The position numbers were made by a program, and so were the translations under genes. From positions 132,876,831 through 132,940,830 of the forward strand of contig JAIOJX010000002.1 in assembly GCA_022376925.1 (NCBI GenBank): 64,000 nt of DNA. Direction: 5' to 3'. This DNA is from Tragulus kanchil. Lineage: Eukaryota > Chordata > Mammalia > Artiodactyla > Tragulidae. Numbering within the stretch: position 1 is the stretch's first letter; every line of letters begins with the position of its first letter. Below the pieces are notes generated by a model, which was not told where the DNA came from, made no database searches, and saw only the letters and a list, made by a program, of their open reading frames with translations. Shown in pieces: positions 11,538-23,132 of this stretch.

Positions 11538-12480
11538 GAGGGCTTATTATTAATCAGGTTTTGTTCGAAGTGCTTTACATTTATAATCTTATTTAATCTT
11601 ATGAACAGAGCCAGAATTTGAACTCAGGGAGTGTGTTTCCGGACACTGCACTCCTAACCGTGATGTTTTACTGTCTCTTAAAGAGATAGCTTCAGGCAAA
11701 GCTGGATCCAGGGACTCAAACACCACTACCAAGACTCAGTCTTTCACTCTCCCTCTGCTCACTTCTGTGGTGAATTAATTCACCCGCCTGCTAGGTTCTC
11801 TTATTTCGTGGTAGCTGCAGCCTTCTATCATCCTTACACCCAGCATTTCCAGGAGAAAGTTATTTTCTCTTTCTGAAAGTACTAGACCTACATAGGTCTG
11901 TACTTAATGGTAGGAAACAGAGTCTCAGTATCATTAAGTTAAAAAAAAAAAAATTTACGAAACAGTAGCCATGGACTGGTCCATAAATAAACAAATGCAT
12001 TTATAATGCTAAGGATGTAAAAACAATTAACTACATTTATTTCTGATATTATGACTTGGGAGAGTTTTTCCTTTTTGCTTCTCAGTATTTTCATTTGTTT
12101 TTACCTAGGGAATGCATTCTCTGTATAATAAAAATCTTGAAAGGAAACAAAAATTCTATATAAGCTGACAAATCTATCTCCCTAAATTGTTCTCTGTACC
12201 CAGGCAGATCTTCCACTACCATGCCACTAAAATCTGCATCTCAGGAAATTGATAAATCGGGGGTGACAACAACAGGAGTGACATTCTGATCCACTCCTGT
12301 TAGGTTAAAGAAGGTGATCAACAGAGCAACGCTGCCATATGATTGTATCGGGGAACAGGCATAGTATCTCCCTGACATAACGAATAATTCACTTTGGAAA
12401 CACTTTGAGGTGAAATACTAGGTCTTTTTCGGGACACTAAGGGGGTACTACTTAGTAGTCCATTAAGAAGGAGGAAGGAG

Positions 12481-12760
12481 GGCTTCCCTGGTGGTCCAGT
12501 GGGTAGAGAGCCCGCCTTGCAGTGCAAGGGGCACCAGTTCCATCCCTGACCCCGGAAGATTCCATGTGCCGCAAAGCGGCTGGACACGTGTGTCCAACCG
12601 TGAGCCAGTGCTCTGGAGCCGGTGCTCTGCAACCACAGAGGGGAGGCCCACACTCACACAGACCAGAGAATAAAGACGGATGAAAATAAATAAGTAAATA
12701 AATAAAAACCATTAAGAGAGGCCAAAATTAAAAAAAAAAGAAAAAGAAAAAGAAAAAAAA
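12481..12760 (+). mobile_element. CHR-like SINE
   Basis: Complete, with the tail ...GAGGCCAAAATT followed by an A/G-rich run. D5 repeats it at 13567-13846. Confidence 0.9.
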
Positions 12761-12791
12761 GGAGGAGAAAGGATATAATGAAAACAAGGGA

Positions 12792-13068
12792 GGGACTTCT
12801 GTGGTGGCCCAGTTGTTGAACATCTCCCTCGCAATGCAGGCGATACCAGCTGAATCAATACCTGGTCTGGGAAACTCCCACATGCCTGGGGACATTCAAG
12901 CCCCTGTGCCACAACTAAGGAGCCCATAGTCTAAAAACTGCAATTACTGAAGCCCTCACATCCTAGAGCCTGTGCTCCACAAAGAAGCCGCTGCAATAAA
13001 TCAGCATGCTGCTCTTAGAGGGTAGCCCCAACTTGACACAATTAGAGAAAGCCCAGAAAGCCTGTACA
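12792..13068 (+). mobile_element. Older CHR-2-type tRNA SINE, 3' end cut by D5 junction
   Basis: GGGACTTCTGTGGTGGCCCAG head, then repeated 'CCTGTGCCACAACTA', 'GCCTGTGCTCCACAA' modules typical of this family. The 3' end is replaced by a scar at 13069. Confidence 0.8.
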
Positions 13069-13566
13069 GCTAGGCCCAAGCCATGGACTTCTCAGTTATT
13101 TGGTGAAAACAATTAACTACATTTATTTCTGATATTATGACTTGGGAGAGTTTTTCCTTTTTGCTTCTCAGTATTTTCATTTGTTTTACCTAGGGAATGC
13201 ATTCTCTGTATAATAAAAATCTTGAAAGGAAACAAAAATTCTATATAAGCTGACAAATCTATCTCCCTAAATTGTTCTCTGTACCCAGGCAGATCTTCCA
13301 CTACCATGCCACTAAAATCTGCATCTCAGGAAATTGATAAATCGGGGGTGACAACAACAGGAGTGACATTCTGATCCACTCCTGTTAGGTTAAAGAAGGT
13401 GATCAACAGAGCAACGCTGCCATATGATTGTATCGGGGAACAGGCATAGTATCTCCCCTGACATAACGAATAATTCACTTTGGAAACACTTTGAGGTGAA
13501 ATACTAGGTCTTTTTCGGGACACTAAGGGGGTACTACTTAGTAGTCCATTAAGAAGGAGGAAGGAG

Positions 13567-13846
13567 GGCTTCCCTGGTGGTCCAGTGGGTAGAGAGCCCG
13601 CCTTGCAGTGCAGGGGGCACCAGTTCCATCCCTGACCCCGGAAGATTCCATGTGCCGCAAAGCGGCTGGACACGTGTGTCCAACCGTGAGCCAGTGCTCT
13701 GGAGCCGGTGCTCTGCAACCACAGAGGGGAGGCCCACACTCACACAGACCAGAGAATAAAGACGGATGAAAATAAATAAGTAAATAAATAAAAACCATTA
13801 AGAGAGGCCAAAATTAAAAAAAAAAGAAAAAGAAAAAGAAAAAAAA
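13567..13846 (+). mobile_element. CHR-like SINE (second copy through D5)
   Basis: One substitution (A to G near 13608) against the copy at 12481. Confidence 0.9.
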
Positions 13847-13877
13847 GGAGGAGAAAGGATATAATGAAAACAAGGGA

Positions 13878-14206
13878 GGGACTTCTGTGGTGGCCCAGTT
13901 GTTGAACATCTCCCTCGCAATGCAGGCGATACCAGCTGAATCAATACCTGGTCTGGGAAACTCCCACATGCCTGGGGACATTCAAGCCCCTGTGCCACAA
14001 CTAAGGAGCCCATAGTCTAAAAACTGCAATTACTGAAGCCCTCACATCCTAGAGCCTGTGCTCCACAAAGAAGCCGCTGCAATAAATCAGCATGCTGCTC
14101 TTAGAGGGTAGCCCCAACTTGACACAATTAGAGAAAGCCCAGAAAGCCTGTACACAGCAATAAAGACCCAGTGCAGCCAAAAAATAAATAAAACATTTTT
14201 AAAAAG
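13878..14206 (+). mobile_element. Older CHR-2-type tRNA SINE, complete copy
   Basis: Same element as 12792 but running on to its natural end, AAGACCCAGTGCAGCC and an A-rich tail. A third copy is at 14964-15292 through D6. Confidence 0.82.
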
Positions 14207-14216
14207 AAACCAAGGG

Positions 14217-14467
14217 GGCTTGCCTGGTGGTCCACCAGGTTAAGAGTCAGCCTTGCAGTGCAAGGAGCATCGGTTCGATCCCATGCCATGGAGTGGCTGG
14301 ACTGGTGTGTCCAATTACGTGCCAGCGCTCTGCAGTGCATGCATCCAAAGCCAGTGCTCTGCAGTAAGAGAGGCCACTGCAATGGGATGTCCACACAGGC
14401 CAAAGAATAAAGATGGATAAAAATAAGTAAATAAAGGGCCAATTTAAAAAGAGGCCAAAATTAAAAA
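14217..14467 (+). mobile_element. CHR-like SINE inserted in the tail of an older SINE
   Basis: Target duplication AAACCAAGGG at 14207-14216 and 14468-14477. D6 repeats it at 15303-15553. Confidence 0.9.
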
Positions 14468-15302
14468 AAACCAAGGGAGTCCCAACATGAAAATGCAGCC
14501 CCAATTGGAACCAAGGAGCTTACAATCTTATTAGGAAGGCAGGATGGTGAGATAGGGTGGACTAAAGACAAGGCGGCTAATAATGCAGGATGGGAGGTGG
14601 GGGTGTGTAAGGCACTGACTCAAGGGAGCGCTATCAGTAAAGTTGATCGTCCGTCTCACCATTTAAGCTTTTCTGCACTAGTTTTCCCCTTCTTCATCTT
14701 GAAGTATCTAAGAGGATATGGAAAATTCAATCCACTTGACATGGTCTCCTTATTTTTACAATAGGGATAGTAACAATCTGTGCCACGTTTCTTGATGGGA
14801 TTCGATTAGGTAACACATCTAAATGCTGTGCTCACTGCCTGTGACTGAGCAAATGCTCAGTGTGTGTGTGTGTGTGCGTCCATTGTTCGTTGTCTCCAAC
14901 TCTTTGCAATCCCACGGACTGTAGCCCGCCAGGCTCCTCTGTCCGTGGAATTCTCAGGCAAGAGGGACTTCTGTGGTGGCCCAGTTGTTGAACATCTCCC
15001 TCGCAATGCAGGCGATACCAGCTGAATCAATACCTGGTCTGGGAAACTCCCACATGCCTGGGGACATTCAAGCCCCTGTGCCACAACTAAGGAGCCCATA
15101 GTCTAAAAACTGCAATTACTGAAGCCCTCACATCCTAGAGCCTGTGCTCCACAAAGAAGCCGCTGCAATAAATCAGCATGCTGCTCTTAGAGGGTAGCCC
15201 CAACTTGACACAATTAGAGAAAGCCCAGAAAGCCTGTACACAGCAATAAAGACCCAGTGCAGCCAAAAAATAAATAAAACATTTTTAAAAAGAAACCAAG
15301 GG

Positions 15303-15553
15303 GGCTTGCCTGGTGGTCCACCAGGTTAAGAGTCAGCCTTGCAGTGCAAGGAGCATCGGTTCGATCCCATGCCATGGAGTGGCTGGACTGGTGTGTCCAA
15401 TTACGTGCCAGCGCTCTGCAGTGCATGCATCCAAAGCCAGTGCTCTGCAGTAAGAGAGGCCACTGCAATGGGATGTCCACACAGGCCAAAGAATAAAGAT
15501 GGATAAAAATAAGTAAATAAAGGGCCAATTTAAAAAGAGGCCAAAATTAAAAA
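15303..15553 (+). mobile_element. CHR-like SINE (second copy through D6)
   Basis: Same insertion and target duplication as 14217-14467, 1086 bases away. Confidence 0.9.
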
Positions 15554-15962
15554 AAACCAAGGGAGTCCCAACATGAAAATGCAGCCCCAATTGGAACCAA
15601 GGAGCTTACAATCTTATTAGGAAGGCAGGATGGTGAGATAGGGTGGACTAAAGACAAGGCGGCTAATAATGCAGGATGGGAGGTGGGGGTGTGTAAGGCA
15701 CTGACTCAAGGGAGCGCTATCAGTAAAGTTGATCGTCCGTCTCACCATTTAAGCTTTTCTGCACTAGTTTTCCCCTTCTTCATCTTGAAGTATCTAAGAG
15801 GATATGGAAAATTCAATCCACTTGACATGGTCTCCTTATTTTTACAATAGGGATAGTAACAATCTGTGCCACGTTTCTTGATGGGATTCGATTAGGTAAC
15901 ACATCTAAATGCTGTGCTCACTGCCTGTGACTGAGCAAATGCTCAGTGTGTGTGTGTGTGTG

Positions 15963-16159
15963 CGTCCATTGTTCGTTGTCTCCAACTCTTTGCAATCCCA
16001 CGGACTGTAGCCCGCCAGGCTCCTCTGTCCGTGGAATTCTCAGGCAAGAGTCCTGGAGTGGGTAGCCATTCCTTTTTTTTCCAGGGCATCTTCCCAGGGA
16101 TCACAGCTGGGTCTCCCGCATTGCAGGCAGATTACTGTTGGAGCCCCAGGAAAGCCCCC
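15963..16159 (-). mobile_element. BOV-tA SINE, minus strand, next to a TG microsatellite
   Basis: CCACGGACTGTAGCCCGCC, then CCAGGAAAGCCCC at the head end. The preceding (TG)n run is at about 15946-15962. Cut by a junction in the left copy (14877-14961); complete again at 17088-17284. Confidence 0.85.
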
Positions 16160-17087
16160 AATGCTTGGGAAGGAGCATCTTTTATTGTAATGATGATCAT
16201 TGCCAATGGAGGAACTAACGTGGAGAGTGACAAAAGGCTTGGAATCTTACAAAGCTCTGAAAATCAGTCATGGTTCCTGGTCTTCTAGATTTGGTTCCTT
16301 TGGCAGTAGCTGGCCCCTTGAACTTTTGCCCTCTGATTTTATCCAGAGAAGGGAGAATGGGTAAAATCATGTCTCATCCTCACTCCCAGCTTCTTTCTTA
16401 AATGTAGAATATTCATTCATATCCTCTTGGCTCGGATGGGAACTTTTCCTCTCACACAAGCTGCAGACTGTATGACTTCATTTCACAGTCTTTTGCCTCG
16501 TAAGAACCACCCTCTTTGGAAGATTTTTCTCACATTTTATAAAACTCGGCACTAGGGGAATTTTTGAAAATGACACTGAAATAAAACTGAATAATAAGAC
16601 TTGATTGGCTCCACATGACTTAAGGGAAAGAAAAAGGCCCTTATTTTATCATTTAAATTTCAAGGTCTTGTATGAAGAGTGTTAGAGTGGGAAGAAAGAT
16701 ACAAAATACCATTGATGCAAGAGAAAACAAAGCTCAGAAAGACAAGGATAGGGCTTTCCTGGTGGTCCAGAGGGTGGAAAAGGCGGCTAATAATGCAGGA
16801 TGGGAGGTGGGGGTGTGTAAGGCACTGACTCAAGGGAGCGCTATCAGTAAAGTTGATCGTCCGTCTCACCATTTAAGCTTTTCTGCACTAGTTTTCCCCT
16901 TCTTCATCTTGAAGTATCTAAGAGGATATGGAAAATTCAATCCACTTGACATGGTCTCCTTATTTTTACAATAGGGATAGTAACAATCTGTGCCACGTTT
17001 CTTGATGGGATTCGATTAGGTAACACATCTAAATGCTGTGCTCACTGCCTGTGACTGAGCAAATGCTCAGTGTGTGTGTGTGTGTGC

Positions 17088-17284
17088 GTCCATTGTTCGT
17101 TGTCTCCAACTCTTTGCAATCCCACGGACTGTAGCCCGCCAGGCTCCTCTGTCCGTGGAATTCTCCAGGCAAGAGTCCTGGAGTGGGTAGCCATTCCTTT
17201 TTTTTCCAGGGCATCTTCCCAGGGATCACAGCTGGGTCTCCCGCATTGCAGGCAGATTACTGTTGGAGCCCCAGGAAAGCCCCC
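17088..17284 (-). mobile_element. BOV-tA SINE, minus strand (third copy through D7)
   Basis: Same locus as 15963-16159, with one extra C (TTCTCCAGGC against TTCTCAGGC). Confidence 0.85.
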
Positions 17285-17875
17285 AATGCTTGGGAAGGAG
17301 CATCTTTTATTGTAATGATGATCATTGCCAATGGAGGAACTAACGTGGAGAGTGACAAAAGGCTTGGAATCTTACAAAGCTCTGAAAATCAGTCATGGTT
17401 CCTGGTCTTCTAGATTTGGTTCCTTTGGCAGTAGCTGGCCCCTTGAACTTTTGCCCTCTGATTTTATCCAGAGAAGGGAGAATGGGTAAAATCATGTCTC
17501 ATCCTCACTCCCAGCTTCTTTCTTAAATGTAGAATATTCATTCATATCCTCTTGGCTCGGATGGGAACTTTTCCTCTCACACAAGCTGCAGACTGTATGA
17601 CTTCATTTCACAGTCTTTTGCCTCGTAAGAACCACCCTCTTTGGAAGATTTTTCTCACATTTTATAAAACTCGGCACTAGGGGAATTTTTGAAAATGACA
17701 CTGAAATAAAACTGAATAATAAGACTTGATTGGCTCCACATGACTTAAGGGAAAGAAAAAGGCCCTTATTTTATCATTTAAATTTCAAGGTCTTGTATGA
17801 AGAGTGTTAGAGTGGGAAGAAAGATACAAAATACCATTGATGCAAGAGAAAACAAAGCTCAGAAAGACAAGGATA

Positions 17876-18152
17876 GGGCTTTCCTGGTGGTCCAGTGGGT
17901 GAAGAGTCCGCCTTGCAGTGCAGGGGGCACCAGTTCAATCCCCAGCCTGGGAAGATCCCACATACTATGGAGCAGCTGGACTGGTGTGTCCAGTTACAAG
18001 ACAGTGCTCTGGGGCATGTGTGCCCAGAGCCAGTGCTCTGCAAGAAAGAGGCCGCTGCAATAGGAGGCCCACACAGGCCAAGGAATAAAGATGAATGAAA
18101 ACAAATAAATTCAAAAAAACAATAAAGTAGGTCAAAATTTAAAAAAAAAAAA
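17876..18152 (+). mobile_element. CHR-like SINE
   Basis: Complete, with a 13-base perfect target duplication AAAGACAAGGATA (17863-17875 and 18153-18165). Its first 20 bases also appear at 16751-16770, where D7 copy 1 stops. Confidence 0.93.
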
Positions 18153-18961
18153 AAAGACAAGGATAAGGATGAAACGAACTCTGTGGTGTTTTTCTGTTTA
18201 TGAGCCCAGTTCTCCAGACTTCTTGGTAAATCTGTGTGTTACCTTAGAGTTTCTTTTTTTTTTTCTGGGTAAGCTATTTCAAATTCCACTTTTTGCTTAT
18301 ATTAGTTGGAGTCAGTTTCTCTTGCCCCTAACTCAGTAACCCTTACTGCTTTGCACATAAAAAAAGCAATTAAGAGTCAGAAGAAAACAAGACACAAAGA
18401 GGACTAGAGAAGAAGAGAAAGTAGTTGGATCCTGTACCTGTCCAGAGTTTGGAGGATTCCAGTCCTAGTCTGCGCATATCCTTAAAAATAAGCCCATGCT
18501 GCCTCCATAATTTTTTAAAATTAGAATGGTCCCTTGTAATTGAGGTGAATTTTTTTTTTAATTAATCAGGACTCTTTCAATTACAAGTAACAGAAAGGTA
18601 ATGAATCCATTGGAGCAAAGAAGTCTAGGGACCCTGCTTCAGGCACATCTGGATTACATACCATGAGCAGTCTGATTCTCCATCATTCTGACCTGCTTTC
18701 CTTTCTGTTTGCTTCATTCTCCATGGTTTCTTTTCTTGATGCCAGAGATGGCCATTGGAAGCTTTGGGCACATTTTGAAAATGACACTGAAATAAAACTG
18801 AATAATAAGACTTGATTGGCTCCACATGACTTAAGGGAAAGAAAAAGGCCCTTATTTTATCATTTAAATTTCAAGGTCTTGTATGAAGAGTGTTAGAGTG
18901 GGAAGAAAGATACAAAATACCATTGATGCAAGAGAAAACAAAGCTCAGAAAGACAAGGATA

Positions 18962-19238
18962 GGGCTTTCCTGGTGGTCCAGTGGGTGAAGAGTCCGCCTT
19001 GCAGTGCAGGGGGCACCAGTTCAATCCCCAGCCTGGGAAGATCCCACATACTATGGAGCAGCTGGACTGGTGTGTCCAGTTACAAGACAGTGCTCTGGGG
19101 CATGTGTGCCCAGAGCCAGTGCTCTGCAAGAAAGAGGCCGCTGCAATAGGAGGCCCACACAGGCCAAGGAATAAAGATGAATGAAAACAAATAAATTCAA
19201 AAAAACAATAAAGTAGGTCAAAATTTAAAAAAAAAAAA
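18962..19238 (+). mobile_element. CHR-like SINE (second copy through D8)
   Basis: Same insertion as 17876-18152, 1086 bases away. Confidence 0.93.
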
Positions 19239-19865
19239 AAAGACAAGGATAAGGATGAAACGAACTCTGTGGTGTTTTTCTGTTTATGAGCCCAGTTCTC
19301 CAGACTTCTTGGTAAATCTGTGTGTTACCTTAGAGTTTCTTTTTTTTTTTCTGGGTAAGCTATTTCAAATTCCACTTTTTGCTTATATTAGTTGGAGTCA
19401 GTTTCTCTTGCCCCTAACTCAGTAACCCTTACTGCTTTGCACATAAAAAAAGCAATTAAGAGTCAGAAGAAAACAAGACACAAAGAGGACTAGAGAAGAA
19501 GAGAAAGTAGTTGGATCCTGTACCTGTCCAGAGTTTGGAGGATTCCAGTCCTAGTCTGCGCATATCCTTAAAAATAAGCCCATGCTGCCTCCATAATTTT
19601 TTAAAATTAGAATGGTCCCTTGTAATTGAGGTGAATTTTTTTTTTAATTAATCAGGACTCTTTCAATTACAAGTAACAGAAAGGTAATGAATCCATTGGA
19701 GCAAAGAAGTCTAGGGACCCTGCTTCAGGCACATCTGGATTACATACCATGAGCAGTCTGATTCTCCATCATTCTGACCTGCTTTCCTTTCTGTTTGCTT
19801 CATTCTCCATGGTTTCTTTTCTTGATGCCAGAGATGGCCATTGGAAGCTTTGGGCACATTTTGTA

Positions 19866-20893
19866 CTAGTTTATCATCTCAGAAGAAAAAGCTTCTCTTT
19901 CCAATAGTTTCAGCAAAAGTTCTGTGGTTATGTTCACTGGAAGATACTGACCATTCAATCACTGAAATATGATTAGAAAATCGTGACTGACTGGGCTTGG
20001 TCATCATGCCTGCCCTTGAACTAGGCTCAGCTCACACAAATCTCTTAGGAACAGAATGCGGGAAAACTCTCCAAGAACAGTAGAATTAAAAAGTTGCCCT
20101 CCATAAGTTTTCTTCAGATTCTTTCTGGGTAACAAGACACTCACATATGAGCGAGGAGTATAGCCATCCGGAATCAAGATGACATTTCAAACAATCTCTT
20201 GAAGCTAGAGTGCCAGATGACAATGTTCAGATCCACTGAATATAAACGGAAGTGATGAGATCACTTCCAGGAAATGTCCTCAAAGGCATATGTCAGGATT
20301 AACTGTCCTTTCTTCCTTACCTATGTCCAGAGTGTGGATAGGATGTCTGGAGATGAATAAGGCATCTTGGACTACACGGTGGTTTTTGGATGGAGGAAAC
20401 TCATGGTAGGGCCTGGGTCCCCAACACTGTGCACCCACATCATTCCTAAATCATAATCTTTCCATGATAGAAAAGTAAACATGTATCTTGTTTAATTGCA
20501 TGTTACTTGACAAACTGCACAACACATCATAATCCTACCAGAACTCCCCAAAGGAAAATCCTGGCACTTCTGGAAAAAGACAGGGGTGGGATGAGGCACA
20601 GGCATGTCCACTGCCTCACTCCCTGAGAAAATGTAGTTCAGTCACGCTCATTACTCTAGTTGGAAATTTGAAGAGGGATCTCTGTCTGGCTCTGTATGTG
20701 TCTATGCAAATATGTCAGAGTTTATGAATTCAAAGATAAAACTAGTTTGAAATGCGAGTGAAGCACAGAAATAACTATATAACCATGTTTTTTTCTCCAC
20801 TGAGGAAAAATGGATTAATCCATATTTAACCCTGTAACTTCAACAATGAAGTGTAGAAATAGCAGGTTTGCAACGCAAACTGCTGAAGGTGCA
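19866..20893. other. Unassigned single-copy intergenic stretch
   Basis: No gene, named repeat or duplication recognised. Confidence 0.5.
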
Positions 20894-21059
20894 TGTTAGA
20901 ACTTCTTTCGACTTACTTGTTTTGACATTTTTATTAAGAATTTGAGTGAGGAATTAATTAAATTATAATCAAACACAGAGATGACATGATGCCAAAAGAA
21001 CAGTTCATACCTCGAGAAATAGAATCAGAACTACCCAGCACCAGAAGTTTATCATAACT

Positions 21060-21120
21060 CCTCATTTTACAGCTGAGAAAACAGAGTCTCAGAGCTGTCA
21101 ACCCACTTGCCCAAGGTATT
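21060..21120 (-). mobile_element. MIR fragment, minus strand
   Basis: CTCATTTTACAGCTGAGAAA and ACTTGCCCAAGG are hallmark MIR phrases. D9 repeats it at about 22151-22211. Confidence 0.65.
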
Positions 21121-21621
21121 CCTGGAATTGAGAGTAAAGGTTGTTGGTATGCCTTCTTCCTAATTTTTTCTATTTGAATAAATGAAAGCTATGTCATGAT
21201 TCAAGATTCAAGTAGACTTTTTTTTTTTTTTAAAGGAGGAGCGAGATGATGAGATAAGACACAATTTAATCAGGTCAAATGTGTAAGGACCGAATGTCCA
21301 AAAAAAGCCCACTGTACAAGCACAGTATGGGGTAGATGTGTCTTAATCAGTAGCACTTGTAAGAAACACTTAGAGATGTGACTTGCGGCAAGCTCGAGCT
21401 GACAGCAGCATGATGCAGGTATAAGAAAAAGATAATGGAGTCATGGGTGGCATTCCTGGAAAGAGTTTACTGAAGGGATGGGGGAGTCCTGTTGAACTTT
21501 TCAGTCTGTTGAGCTTCTCAATCTACACCTCATTCAGTGCCCCATGTCAGACTTCAGAAGTGATACAGACAAATCAGTTCTGATCTAGGATAGAATTATG
21601 TGAGGAATGGGTCACACAAAG

Positions 21622-21817
21622 TTGTGCTGTGCTAAGCTGCTTCCGTTGTGTCCGATTTTTTCAGGTTTCCCTGTCCACGGGATTCTCCAGGCAAGAATAC
21701 TGGAGTGGATTACCATTCCCTTTTCTAGGGGATCTTCCCAACCCAGGGATCAAACCCAAGTCTCTTACATCTACATTGGCCCGCAGGTTCTTTACCACTA
21801 GCGCCACCTGGAAAGCT
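21622..21817 (-). mobile_element. BOV-tA SINE, minus strand
   Basis: GATTCTCCAGGCAAGAATAC, CCCAGGGATCAAACCCAAG and the head end GCGCCACCTGGAAAGC. D9 repeats it at 22712-22907. Confidence 0.88.
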
Positions 21818-22711
21818 AGGAAACTGCAGAACGCTGTAACTAAACTCGAATCTTGGAATCCAACTGCCTGGGTTTCATTCCAGATCTGTCAATTACTGAG
21901 TATGTGTTCATTAAGTCTTAATCTCACTGTCTGTAAATTAGGAATGATAACAGTACCTATCTCGTAGAAATACATTAAATGCATTGTTAGAACTTCTTTC
22001 GACTTACTTGTTTTGACATTTTTATTAAGAATTTGAGTGAGGAATTAATTAAATTATAATCAAACACAGAGATGACATGATGCCAAAAGAACAGTTCATA
22101 CCTCGAGAAATAGAATCAGAACTACCCAGCACCAGAAGTTTATCATAACTCCTCATTTTACAGCTGAGAAAACAGAGTCTCAGAGCTGTCAACCCACTTG
22201 CCCAAGGTATTCCTGGAATTGAGAGTAAAGGTTGTTGGTATGCCTTCTTCCTAATTTTTTCTATTTGAATAAATGAAAGCTATGTCATGATTCAAGATTC
22301 AAGTAGACTTTTTTTTTTTTTAAAGGAGGAGCGAGATGATGAGATAAGACACAATTTAATCAGGTCAAATGTGTAAGGACCGAATGTCCAAAAAAAGCCC
22401 ACTGTACAAGCACAGTATGGGGTAGATGTGTCTTAATCAGTAGCACTTGTAAGAAACACTTAGAGATGTGACTTGCGGCAAGCTCGAGCTGACAGCAGCA
22501 TGATGCAGGTATAAGAAAAAGATAATGGAGTCATGGGTGGCATTCCTGGAAAGAGTTTACTGAAGGGATGGGGGAGTCCTGTTGAACTTTTCAGTCTGTT
22601 GAGCTTCTCAATCTACACCTCATTCAGTGCCCCATGTCAGACTTCAGAAGTGATACAGACAAATCAGTTCTGATCTAGGATAGAATTATGTGAGGAATGG
22701 GTCACACAAAG

Positions 22712-22907
22712 TTGTGCTGTGCTAAGCTGCTTCCGTTGTGTCCGATTTTTTCAGGTTTCCCTGTCCACGGGATTCTCCAGGCAAGAATACTGGAGTGGAT
22801 TACCATTCCCTTTTCTAGGGGATCTTCCCAACCCAGGGATCAAACCCAAGTCTCTTACATCTACATTGGCCCGCAGGTTCTTTACCACTAGCGCCACCTG
22901 GAAAGCT
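22712..22907 (-). mobile_element. BOV-tA SINE, minus strand (second copy through D9)
   Basis: Same locus as 21622-21817. Confidence 0.88.
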
Positions 22908-22919
22908 AGGAAACTGCAG

Positions 22920-23132
22920 AACGCTGTAACTAAACTCGAATCTTGGAATCCAACTGCCTGGGTTTCATTCCAGATCTGTCAATTACTGAGTATGTGTTCA
23001 TTAAGTCTTAATCTCACTGTCTGTAAATTAGGAATGATAACAGTACCTATCTCTGAAGATAAATGAGGTAGGGCATGCCAAGTGATTTGTATGTAACTGG
23101 CACAAAACAAGCATCCCAATAAATGTTAGAAT
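22920..23132 (+). mobile_element. MIR SINE
   Basis: Box-B-like TGGGTTTCATTCC, then CTCACTGTCTGTAAATTAGG and the 3' end GCATCCCAATAAATGTTAG. The left copy (21830-21963) is cut short by the D9 junction. Confidence 0.8.

Larger units (their letters stand above)
9802..12142. repeat. Tandem duplication D4, period 1177-1178 (9802-10964 / 10979-12142)
   Basis: It starts inside a BOV-tA element. Copy 1 ends with about 14 unmatched bases (10965-10978). Five substitutions cluster within about 20 bases of the SINE (10159-10176 against 11336-11353). Confidence 0.97.
12020..14154. repeat. Tandem duplication D5, period 1086 (12020-13068 / 13106-14154)
   Basis: Copy 1 is followed by a 37-base scar (13069-13105) absent from copy 2, which instead continues to the natural 3' end of a SINE. 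Single-base indels occur near 12370 and 13188. Confidence 0.97.
13876..16050. repeat. Tandem duplication D6, period 1086 (13876-14961 / 14962-16050)
   Basis: The junction is clean and cuts a BOV-tA element at 14961 in copy 1; copy 2 continues through the whole element. 13876-14154 is also the end of D5 copy 2, giving three copies. Confidence 0.97.
15656..17895. repeat. Tandem duplication D7, period 1124-1125 (15656-16779 / 16780-17895)
   Basis: Copy 1 stops about 20 bases into a CHR-like SINE (from 16751), followed by a short scar. Copy 2 continues into the complete SINE. One base is missing in copy 1 near 16040. Confidence 0.97.
17687..19865. repeat. Tandem duplication D8, period 1086 (17687-18772 / 18773-19865)
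   Basis: Clean junction. The block carries a complete CHR-like SINE in each copy. 17687-17895 is shared with D7, so it occurs three times. Confidence 0.97.
20894..23053. repeat. Tandem duplication D9, period about 1090 (20894-21984 / 21985-23053)
   Basis: Copy 1 ends inside a MIR element with about 21 unmatched bases (21964-21984). Copy 2 carries the MIR on to its natural 3' end. Confidence 0.97.

Noticed and set aside
17895..17960. tRNA genes suggested by box A and box B like sequences
   Set aside because: These are the tRNA-derived heads of SINEs; they lack a full cloverleaf and anticodon arm.
17895..18098. Many similar short proteins (…VKSPPCSAGG…, …GRSHILW…) scattered over both strands
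   Set aside because: They are accidental translations of the CHR-like SINE in several frames, which is why they resemble one another.
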